From contig NZ_MULI01000069.1 in NCBI RefSeq assembly GCF_002939385.1, positions 1-38,079 of the forward strand: a stretch of DNA of 38,079 nucleotides, read 5' to 3'. The stretch is from Streptomyces sp. MH60. GTDB lineage: Bacteria > Actinomycetota > Actinomycetes > Streptomycetales > Streptomycetaceae. Position numbers and translations under genes: made by a program. A model generated the notes under the pieces. The model made no database searches. It was not told where the DNA came from and saw only the letters and a list, made by a program, of their open reading frames with translations. This document shows positions 14,941 to 20,791 of the stretch, piece after piece; position 1 is the stretch's first letter; every line of letters starts with the position of its first letter.

Positions 14941-14972
14941 GTGGTCTACACCACTCAGTGGTGTAGACCTGT
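14941..14972 (-). promoter_or_regulatory. Two head-to-head DasR-responsive elements (dre)
   Basis: GTGGTCTACACCACT (14941-14955) and AGTGGTGTAGACCTGT (14957-14972) both match the DasR dre palindrome (ACTGGTCTAGACCAGT type). Together GGTCTACACCACT-C-AGTGGTGTAGACC forms a perfect 13-bp inverted repeat (14943-14969). They end 17 nt before the nagE2 start on the minus strand. DasR repression relieved by glucosamine-6-phosphate is the known mechanism in Streptomyces. Confidence 0.9.
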
Positions 14973-15075
14973 TGTAGCACGATGAAGGCGGCGTAAGGAA
15001 CCCGTGATTCCGCGACCGGACCGCTACGCGCAGTGCCCGGTCAAGTCCCCTGCTCACGCACGTGCGAGGGCGCGG

Positions 15076-15110
15076 CGAAGGCCCCCGGACCGACGGTCCG
15101 GGGGCCTTCG
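15076..15110 (-). terminator. Hairpin after nagE1
   Basis: A perfect 16-bp stem (15076-15091 with 15095-15110; starts CGAAGGCCCCCGGACC) has a 3-nt loop. It lies 41 bp past the nagE1 stop and upstream of the nagE2 dre sites, isolating the two permease genes. Confidence 0.9.
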
Positions 15111-15150
15111 CGAGACCACCCTCAAAGGGTACGTGAGGACGCGAACCGGT

Positions 15151-16446
15151 CTACACCTTGGTGACGTCCTCCACCTCTTCCTCGGGCTCCCTTCCCGGAG
15201 TCTTCAGATCGAACTTCGTGATCGCGAACCGGAAGACCACGTAGTACACCACCGCGAAACCCAGCCCGATCGGAATGATCAGCCACGGCTTGGTCGCCAG
15301 GTTCCAGTTGATGACGTAGTCGATCAGCCCCGCCGAGAAGCTGAACCCGTCCTTCACCCCCAGCGCCCACGTCACCGCCATCGACACACCCGTCAGCACC
15401 GCGTGCGCCGCGTACAACAGGGGAGCGATGAACAGGAACGAGTATTCCAGCGGCTCCGTGATCCCCGTCACGAACGACGTCAGCCCCACCGACAGCATCA
15501 GCCCGCCGACCTCCTTGCGCCGGTGCGGCTTCGCGCAGTGCGTGATCGCCAGCGCGGCCGCCGGCAGCGCGAACATCATGATCGGGAAGAAGCCCGTCGT
15601 GAACTGACCCGCGTTCGGGTCGCCCGCCAGGAACATGTTGATGTCGCCGTGCACCACCGTGCCGTCCGGCTTCGTGTACGAACCGAACTGGAACCACATC
15701 GGCACGTTCAGGAACTGGTGCAGACCGATCACCAGCAACGCCCGGTTCGCCAGACCGAACACACCCGCGCCCCACGCGCCGATCCCGTTCATCCAGTCGC
15801 TGAAGCTCTCCAGCGCGTCACCGATCGGCGGCCACACCCACAGACACAGCGCCGCGAACACGATCGCCACGAAGGCCATGATGATCGGCACCAGCCGGCG
15901 CCCGTTGAAGAAGCCCAGCCAGTCCACCAGCTTCGTCCGGTGGAAACGCCGCCAGAGGTACGCCGTCAGCAACCCCATCACGATGCCGCCGAACACCCCC
16001 GGATTCTGGAAGACGAACGCGGTCACCTCGCCCGAACCGTCGGTCACCTGGCAACCGATCTGCGGGACCACCTTCGACCCCTCGGGACAGTCCTCCGGAA
16101 ACTGCCGCAGCACGTTGTAGTAGACGAGGAACCCCGCGACCGCGGCCAGCGCCGTCGAACCGTCGGCCTTCTTCGCCATCCCGATGGCCACGCCCACACA
16201 GAACAGCAGCGGCAGCCCCAGCGACCCGTCGAGCAGCGCACCGCCCGCGCCCGTCATCACCTTCGAGACGTTCGTCCAGCCGAGACCGTCGTCCCCGAAC
16301 ACGTCCGGCTGCCCCAGCCGGTTGAGAATGCCGGCGGCGGGCAGGACCGCGATGGGCAACTGAAGGCTGCGACCCATCTTCTGCAACCCTTGGAACGCCG
16401 TGTTCCAGCGGGCGCGGGCGGGACCGACCGCACTCTCGGCACTCAT
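15151..16446 (-). CDS. nagE1: N-acetylglucosamine-family PTS permease IIC, NagE1
   Basis: 431 residues from ATG 16446 (GGAG nine bases upstream); longer frames cross the dre operator. It is a IIC permease of the glucose/GlcNAc family with LQKMGRSLQLPIAVLPAAGI at the start, FNGRRLVPI and GITEPLEYSFLFIAPLLY in the sugar site, and a C-terminus nearly identical to NagE2 (KTPGREPEEEVEDVTK). No IIB is fused. It differs from NagE2 by an insert around the FPEDCPEGSKVVPQIGC segment, containing two Cys, probably in an extracytoplasmic loop. A dre lies upstream and the divergent gene is the shared IIB nagF. Substrate may be GlcNAc or a related amino sugar; in S. coelicolor NagE1 is less important than NagE2. 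Confidence 0.92.
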   Translation of the reverse strand: MSAESAVGPARARWNTAFQGLQKMGRSLQLPIAVLPAAGILNRLGQPDVFGDDGLGWTNVSKVMTGAGGALLDGSLGLPLLFCVGVAIGMAKKADGSTALAAVAGFLVYYNVLRQFPEDCPEGSKVVPQIGCQVTDGSGEVTAFVFQNPGVFGGIVMGLLTAYLWRRFHRTKLVDWLGFFNGRRLVPIIMAFVAIVFAALCLWVWPPIGDALESFSDWMNGIGAWGAGVFGLANRALLVIGLHQFLNVPMWFQFGSYTKPDGTVVHGDINMFLAGDPNAGQFTTGFFPIMMFALPAAALAITHCAKPHRRKEVGGLMLSVGLTSFVTGITEPLEYSFLFIAPLLYAAHAVLTGVSMAVTWALGVKDGFSFSAGLIDYVINWNLATKPWLIIPIGLGFAVVYYVVFRFAITKFDLKTPGREPEEEVEDVTKV

Positions 16447-16471
16447 CCGGTCTCCATCCGGTCGCCGGTAC

Positions 16472-16487
16472 ACTGGTGTAGACCAGT
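16472..16487. promoter_or_regulatory. Perfect dre operator between nagE1 and nagF
   Basis: ACTGGTGTAGACCAGT is a near-ideal dre: 6-bp arms ACTGGT and ACCAGT around GTAG. It lies 25 nt before the nagE1 ATG, between possible -35 (CTGTCA) and -10 (TACCGG) hexamers of nagE1. A TTGACA at 16487-16492 on the plus strand overlaps its edge and may be the -35 of nagF. DasR could control both directions. Confidence 0.88.
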
Positions 16488-16604
16488 TGACAGACGGCAC
16501 CGCCGTCGTGACGCCATCATTCGGTACGCACCGCATGACCGCTCGCGAAGATGGGCCAACTGTGGGTTACTGCGACAAAGCGGCTCGGATCAGGGAGAAC
16601 GAAC

Positions 16605-16838
16605 ATGGCCAGCAAGGCTGAGAAGATCGTCGCCGGCCTCGGCGGCATCGACAACATCGACGAGATCGAAGGCTGCATCACCCGACTCCGCACCGAGGTC
16701 AACGACCCCGCGCTGGTCAACGAAGCCGCCCTCAAGGCCGCCGGCGCCCACGGCGTCGTCAAGATGGGCACCGCCATCCAGGTCGTCATCGGCACCGACG
16801 CCGACCCGATCGCGGCGGAGATCGAAGACATGATGTGA
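16605..16838 (+). CDS. nagF: PTS IIB component NagF
   Basis: 77 residues from ATG 16605, preceded by GGGAGAA. It is the cytosolic IIB phosphocarrier that passes phosphate from IIA to sugar bound by NagE. The sequence matches the glucose-family IIB domain: AEKIVAGLGGIDNIDEIEGC with the phosphorylated Cys at residue 24 (EGCITRLRTEV), then NEAALKAAGAHGVVKMG and IQVVIGTDADPIAAEIEDM. In most bacteria this domain is fused to IIC; here it is a separate gene, as in S. coelicolor. It is divergent from nagE1 across a dre operator and serves both permeases by inference. Confidence 0.94.
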   Translation: MASKAEKIVAGLGGIDNIDEIEGCITRLRTEVNDPALVNEAALKAAGAHGVVKMGTAIQVVIGTDADPIAAEIEDMM

Positions 16839-16855
16839 GCCACCGGCTCACCGGC

Positions 16856-16886
16856 AGGGGCCTTTCCCACTCCGGGACAGGCCCCT
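16856..16886 (+). terminator. Hairpin after nagF
   Basis: AGGGGCCT (16856-16863) pairs with AGGCCCCT (16879-16886), and after one mismatch TCCC pairs with GGGA inside. It starts 18 nt after the nagF stop and isolates it from rph. Confidence 0.75.
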
Positions 16887-16900
16887 TCCCCATGGGCCGC

Positions 16901-16906
16901 TAGGCT
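16901..16906 (+). promoter_or_regulatory. -10 box of rph (probable leaderless mRNA)
   Basis: TAGGCT lies 7 nt before the rph ATG at 16914. The spacing matches other genes here. The nagF hairpin stands directly upstream, so rph needs its own promoter. Confidence 0.55.
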
Positions 16907-16913
16907 CACCCGC

Positions 16914-17651
<738 letters not shown>

Positions 17652-17754
17652 GGACGCGCGCAAGGTAAAGGGAACTCCAAAGACGCCCCAAGGAAAGGCG
17701 GCCGGACACGCAACTCGGCCGCGCACCGGCGCGTCCCTAGCAGTACAGCACCAC

Positions 17755-17783
17755 GGGCGTACGGCAGACCTCGCCGTACGCCC
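17755..17783 (+). terminator. Hairpin after rph
   Basis: GGGCGTACGGC (17755-17765) pairs with GCCGTACGCCC (17773-17783) as an 11-bp stem with a 7-nt loop. It lies about 100 bp past the rph stop and 55 bp before the small exported protein, so it is either a terminator or part of that gene's regulatory region. Confidence 0.55.
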
Positions 17784-17838
17784 GACGCCGCACCGCACAC
17801 GGGCCGCCCGGCCCGGTTCCAGGGGAGGACCGAGACCC

Positions 17839-18243
17839 ATGGCCGCGAGCCGCCACCGCAGCCTTCGCCGCACCGCCACCGCCGTCGCCACCGCGGCGGC
17901 CATCGCCCTGACGGCCGGCCTCACCACCGGCTGCGACGCCGTCGACAAGGCCCTCGACTGCGTGCGCACGGCCGACGCGATAGCCGACAGCGTCACCGAA
18001 CTCCGGCAGGCGGTGGAGAACACGGACGACCCCACGCAGTGGGACGAGTCCCTCGACTCCATCGAGAAGAACCTCGACAAGATCGGCGACCAGACCGACA
18101 ACACCGACGTCAACAAGGCCGTCGACGACCTCGGCACGGCCGTCGACAACGTCCGCACCTCGGTGAAGAACGGCGACGAGACCCCCGACCTCAGCCCCGT
18201 CACCGACGCGGCGGGCGAACTGACGAAGGTCTGCACGCCGTAG
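17839..18243 (+). CDS. Small exported (possible lipo-) protein, unknown function
   Basis: 134 residues from ATG 17839 with GGGGAGGA upstream. The N-terminus is basic (RHRSLRRTA) and followed by an Ala-rich hydrophobic core to about residue 30, ending AGLTTGCDAV; a Cys there could be lipidated although the lipobox (LTTGC) is not canonical. The RR pair could also suit the Tat route. The mature part is acidic and helical, with regular DxxVxxL-type heptads (VNKAVDDLGTAVDNVRTSV) that may form a coiled coil. Two further Cys lie near residues 40 and 132. It is not a recognised family, and sits between rph and rdgB. Confidence 0.75.
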   Translation: MAASRHRSLRRTATAVATAAAIALTAGLTTGCDAVDKALDCVRTADAIADSVTELRQAVENTDDPTQWDESLDSIEKNLDKIGDQTDNTDVNKAVDDLGTAVDNVRTSVKNGDETPDLSPVTDAAGELTKVCTP

Positions 18244-18275
18244 GGGCAGGGAGCGGGGAAAGGTCAGGGGTCCGG

Positions 18276-18281
18276 AATACT
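18276..18281 (+). promoter_or_regulatory. -10 box of rdgB (probable leaderless mRNA)
   Basis: AATACT, 6 nt before the rdgB ATG at 18288. No separate Shine-Dalgarno is needed if transcription starts at the ATG, although AGGGG lies upstream. Confidence 0.4.
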
Positions 18282-18287
18282 GGCCCC

Positions 18288-18890
18288 ATGACCCGCCTGA
18301 TCCTCGCCACCCGCAACGCCGGAAAGATCACCGAACTGAGGGCCATCCTCGCCGACGCGGGCCTGCCCCACGACCTCGTCGGCGCGGACGCCTACCCGCA
18401 CATCCCCGACGTCAAGGAAACCGGCGTCACCTTCGCCGAGAACGCCCTGCTCAAGGCCCACGCCCTCGCCCAGGCCACCGGACTCCCCGCCGTCGCCGAC
18501 GACTCCGGTCTCTGCGTCGACGTCCTGAACGGCGCCCCGGGCATCTTCTCCGCCCGCTGGGCCGGCCGCCACGGCGACGACCAGGCCAACCTCGACCTCC
18601 TGCTCGCCCAGATCGGCGACATCGCCGACGGACACCGCGGCGCGTACTTCGCCTGCGCGGCCGCCCTCGCCCTGCCCGACGGCACGGAGAGGGTGGTCGA
18701 GGGCCAACTCCGCGGCACCCTCCGCCACGAGCCCGCCGGCACGGGCGGCTTCGGCTACGACCCGATCCTCCAGCCGGACGGCGAGACCCGCACCTGCGCG
18801 GAACTGACGGCAGCGGAAAAGAACGCGATCAGCCACCGGGGCAAGGCGTTCCGGGCGCTGGTACCGGTGGTGCGTGAGCTGCTCGGCTGA
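18288..18890 (+). CDS. rdgB: RdgB/HAM1 non-canonical purine NTP pyrophosphatase
   Basis: 200 residues from ATG 18288. It hydrolyses dITP, XTP and similar deaminated purine nucleotides to monophosphates plus PPi, keeping them out of DNA and RNA. Family motifs are visible: LILATRNAGKITELRAIL (nucleotide site), ETGVTFAENALLKA, VADDSGLCVDVLNGAPGIFSARWAG, then GTGGFGYDPILQPD and EKNAISHRGKAF. The length and order match RdgB. A tRNA gene follows on the other strand 16 bp downstream. Confidence 0.96.
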   Translation: MTRLILATRNAGKITELRAILADAGLPHDLVGADAYPHIPDVKETGVTFAENALLKAHALAQATGLPAVADDSGLCVDVLNGAPGIFSARWAGRHGDDQANLDLLLAQIGDIADGHRGAYFACAAALALPDGTERVVEGQLRGTLRHEPAGTGGFGYDPILQPDGETRTCAELTAAEKNAISHRGKAFRALVPVVRELLG

Positions 18891-18906
18891 GCAGCCGGAG
18901 ACGTAC

Positions 18907-18993
18907 TGGTGCGGCCGGAGGGACTCGAACCCTCACGGGAGTTACCCCACTGGGACCTAAACCCAGCGTGACTGCCAATTCCACCACGGCCGC
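18907..18993 (-). tRNA. tRNA-Leu (anticodon UAG), CCA encoded
   Basis: On the minus strand the gene starts GCGGCCGTGGTGGAATTGGC and has a 7-bp acceptor stem (GCGGCCG with CGGCCGC). The anticodon arm is CTGGG-TTTAGGT-CCCAG, giving anticodon UAG for CUN leucine codons. The long variable arm typical of class II tRNA (Leu/Ser) is present, and the T arm has GGTTCGAGTCC. A discriminator A and encoded CCA follow. It is not bldA, whose anticodon would be UAA. Confidence 0.95.
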
Positions 18994-19035
18994 CCGGCGC
19001 TGCTGCCCGGCCATGCTACTGGTCGGGCAGCGCCG

Positions 19036-19503
19036 TCAGATCCCCAGGTCCTTGATGATTTTGGCTACGTGGCCCGTGGCGCGGACGTTGTACAGGGCGC
19101 GTTCCACCTTGCCCTGTTCGTCGACGACGATCGTGGAGCGGATGACGCCCATATACGTGCGGCCGTAGTTCTTCTTCTCGCCGAAGGCGCCGTACGCGTC
19201 GAGGACCTTCTTGTCCGGGTCGGCGAGGAGGGTGACCTTCAGGGACTCGGTCTCGCGGAACCTGGCCAGCTTCTCCGGCTTGTCGGGGGAGATGCCGAGC
19301 ACGTCGTACCCGGCGCCGGTCAGCAGCTCCAGGTTGTCCGTGAAGTCGCAGGCCTGCTTCGTGCAGCCGGGGGTAAGCGCGGCAGGGTAGAAGTAGACGA
19401 TGACCTTGCGGCCCTGGTGGTCGGACAGGGACACCTCGTTGCCGTCGGCGTCCGGGAGGGTGAAGGCGGGGGCCGTGTCCCCGGGCTGGAGTCGCTCGCT
19501 CAT
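19036..19503 (-). CDS. bcp: Thioredoxin-dependent peroxiredoxin (Bcp/PrxQ)
   Basis: 155 residues from ATG 19503. It reduces hydrogen and organic peroxides using thioredoxin. The peroxidatic Cys is C47 in LTPGCTKQAC, with C52 five residues later as the resolving Cys, the helical 2-Cys arrangement of BCP proteins. The N-terminus MSERLQPGDTAPAFTLPDAD is typical. The thioredoxin-fold motifs VIVYFYP and ISPDKPEKLARF are present. The start is 6 nt after a TACGCT box, so it is probably a leaderless monocistron, divergent from the DUF3618 gene. Confidence 0.96.
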   Translation of the reverse strand: MSERLQPGDTAPAFTLPDADGNEVSLSDHQGRKVIVYFYPAALTPGCTKQACDFTDNLELLTGAGYDVLGISPDKPEKLARFRETESLKVTLLADPDKKVLDAYGAFGEKKNYGRTYMGVIRSTIVVDEQGKVERALYNVRATGHVAKIIKDLGI

Positions 19504-19509
19504 CGATCC

Positions 19510-19515
19510 AGCGTA
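19510..19515 (-). promoter_or_regulatory. -10 box of bcp (probable leaderless mRNA)
   Basis: TACGCT on the minus strand, 6 nt before the bcp ATG. A clear -35 hexamer is not assigned. Confidence 0.45.
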
Positions 19516-19597
19516 ACGGGGGGTCCTGACAGTGCGGAGGAGCGAGTAGCTGACAGACTGTCCGGGACAGCGTGAGAGCGGACTTCGGAGGCGTACG

Positions 19598-19930
19598 GTG
19601 GCGGACACGTCGGACATCAGAACCCCGGCGCAGATCGAGGCGGACATCAAGCGCCGCCGCGAGGTGCTGGCCGAGACGCTCGACGAGCTCGGGATGCGGG
19701 TGCACCCGAAGACGATCGTCGACGATGCCAAGGCCAAGGTCGCTTCCAGCGTCGACCACACCCTCGGCCGGGCGTACGTCCAGGTCAATCGGGTGGTCAG
19801 CGATGTGAAGTCGCAGTTCGTGGACGAGGAGGGCGCCCCGCGGATGGAGCGGGTCGTGCCCGTCGCCCTGGTGGTGGTCGGGGTCGTGGGACTGCTCGCC
19901 CTGGGCGGCACCCGGCGGCGCAGGCGCTGA
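19598..19930 (+). CDS. DUF3618 family protein with C-terminal membrane helix
   Basis: 110 residues from GTG 19598 with GGAGG seven bases upstream. The N-terminal half is the DUF3618 motif (RTPAQIEADIKRRREVLAETLDELGMRVHPK), an amphipathic helix probably forming a coiled coil; the middle (about 40-80) is helical and charged; the last 30 residues form one transmembrane helix (VVPVALVVVGVVGLLALGG) ending in Arg-rich cytosolic residues (TRRRRR). DUF3618 proteins are actinobacterial membrane proteins of unknown function, often near stress or septum genes. The GroES-like gene starts 24 bp later with its own -10 box. Confidence 0.88.
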   Translation: MADTSDIRTPAQIEADIKRRREVLAETLDELGMRVHPKTIVDDAKAKVASSVDHTLGRAYVQVNRVVSDVKSQFVDEEGAPRMERVVPVALVVVGVVGLLALGGTRRRRR

Positions 19931-19941
19931 GCGCGGGCAGG

Positions 19942-19947
19942 TAGGTT
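19942..19947 (+). promoter_or_regulatory. -10 box of the GroES-like gene
   Basis: TAGGTT lies 6 nt before the GTG start at 19954, consistent with a leaderless mRNA independent of the DUF3618 gene. Confidence 0.45.
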
Positions 19948-19953
19948 CAGGGC

Positions 19954-20310
19954 GTGAGCGCCAAGAGAAACGAGCAGGGTCCCCAGGACGACAAGCTGCC
20001 CATCCGGATGCTGCACGACCGCGTGCTGGTGCGGCAGGACACCGGCGAGGGCGAGCGGCGTTCCGGGGGCGGCATCCTGATCCCCGCGACGGCGGCCGTC
20101 GGCAAGCGGCTGGCCTGGGCCGAGGTGGTCGCGATCGGGCAGAACGTACGGACCGTGGAGCCGGGTGACCGGGTGCTGTACGACCCGGAGGACCGTGCCG
20201 AGGTCGAGGTGCGGGGTGTGGGCTACGTGCTCATGCGCGAGCGCGATCTGCACGCCGTGGCCGCGGACCGGTTCGAGGGGTCGGAGGACTCCACCGGGCT
20301 GTATCTGTAA
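19954..20310 (+). CDS. GroES-like co-chaperonin-fold protein
   Basis: 118 residues from GTG 19954. It resembles the GroES beta-barrel: PIRMLHDRVLVRQDTGEG, then the mobile-loop-like GGILIPATAAVGKRLAWAEVVAIGQN and GDRVLYDPEDRAEVEVRGVGYVLMRERDLHAV. Compared with true GroES it has an N-terminal extension of about 16 polar residues and a different mobile loop, and no groEL follows, so it is probably a divergent paralogue rather than the housekeeping co-chaperonin. A strong terminator follows. Confidence 0.85.
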   Translation: MSAKRNEQGPQDDKLPIRMLHDRVLVRQDTGEGERRSGGGILIPATAAVGKRLAWAEVVAIGQNVRTVEPGDRVLYDPEDRAEVEVRGVGYVLMRERDLHAVAADRFEGSEDSTGLYL

Positions 20311-20334
20311 GCAGTGGCTGTAGCCGTGGCAGTA

Positions 20335-20362
20335 GGGGCTGGTGACCGGTGTCACCAGCCCC
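20335..20362 (+). terminator. Hairpin before the guanidine riboswitch
   Basis: A perfect 12-bp stem, GGGGCTGGTGAC (20335-20346) with GTCACCAGCCCC (20351-20362) around CGGT, is followed by TTTCTCTTTCCTTT. It ends the GroES-like transcript and stands just upstream of the sugE promoter. Confidence 0.92.
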
Positions 20363-20392
20363 TTTCTCTTTCCTTTGCTACCTTGGGAAGCA

Positions 20393-20436
20393 CCCCGACG
20401 AGACGCGCCGTACCGGGCTGAAGGCAAAGACGACGC
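20393..20436 (+). promoter_or_regulatory. Guanidine-III (ykkC-III) riboswitch controlling sugE
   Basis: The 44-nt element matches the guanidine-III class: stem CCCG...CGGG (20394-20397 with 20114-20117 of the same 20.4-kb block, i.e. 20414-20417), the conserved ACGAG, then GCGCCGT (20405-20411), and AAAGACGACGC near the 3' end. GCGCCGT can pair with ACGACGC (20430-20436) to form the pseudoknot with one C-A mismatch. It compares closely with the Thermobifida fusca example recalled from memory. A -10-like TACCTT at 20379-20384 would start transcription near the 5' edge. The sugE ribosome site GGAGGT (20458-20463) is about 22 nt downstream, so translational control of initiation is likely. Confidence 0.87.
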
Positions 20437-20470
20437 ACCACCGTTCAGTTCGTTCACGGAGGTGCCTGTC

Positions 20471-20791
20471 ATGGCGTGGGTTCTGCTTGTCGTCGCCGGT
20501 CTGCTCGAGGTCGGCTGGTCGATCGGGATGAAGTACACCGACGGTTTCACGCGGCTGTGGCCGAGTGTGTTCACCGGTGCCGGGATCGTCGCGAGCATGA
20601 TGCTGCTGTCGTACGCGGCCCGGACGCTGCCCATCGGTACGGCCTACGGCGTGTGGGTGGGCATCGGCGCGGCCGGGGCGGCGGTGCTCGGCATGGTGGT
20701 GCTGGGGGAGCCGGCGACCGCCGCCCGGATCTTCTTCATCTGTCTGCTGCTGGTCGCCGTGGTGGGTCTGAAGGCGACCTCCGGTCACTGA
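20471..20791 (+). CDS. sugE: SMR-family guanidinium exporter (SugE/Gdx)
   Basis: 106 residues from ATG 20471 with GGAGGT seven bases upstream. It is a four-helix small multidrug resistance protein; the catalytic Glu is E13 in VAGLLEVGWSIGMKYTDG, and the helix 1 motif with W16 fits the SugE/Gdx branch that exports guanidinium in exchange for protons. The rest (TLPIGTAYGVWVGIGAAGAAVLGMVVLGEP) is the usual helix 3 signature. The guanidine-III riboswitch upstream strongly supports this substrate. Such exporters may be single-gene homodimers. The stop overlaps the convergent penicillin-binding protein's stop codon by 7 bp. Confidence 0.93.
   Translation: MAWVLLVVAGLLEVGWSIGMKYTDGFTRLWPSVFTGAGIVASMMLLSYAARTLPIGTAYGVWVGIGAAGAAVLGMVVLGEPATAARIFFICLLLVAVVGLKATSGH

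Noticed and set aside
11939..14977. Very long open frame across the cysM, MBL and nagE2 region
   Set aside because: It runs out of frame through cysM and the MBL gene and antisense to nagE2, is Arg/Pro/Gly-rich without domains, and is explained by the high GC content of the real genes.
18907..18993. bldA (tRNA-Leu UUA)
   Set aside because: The anticodon read from the loop is UAG, so this is a CUN tRNA, not bldA.
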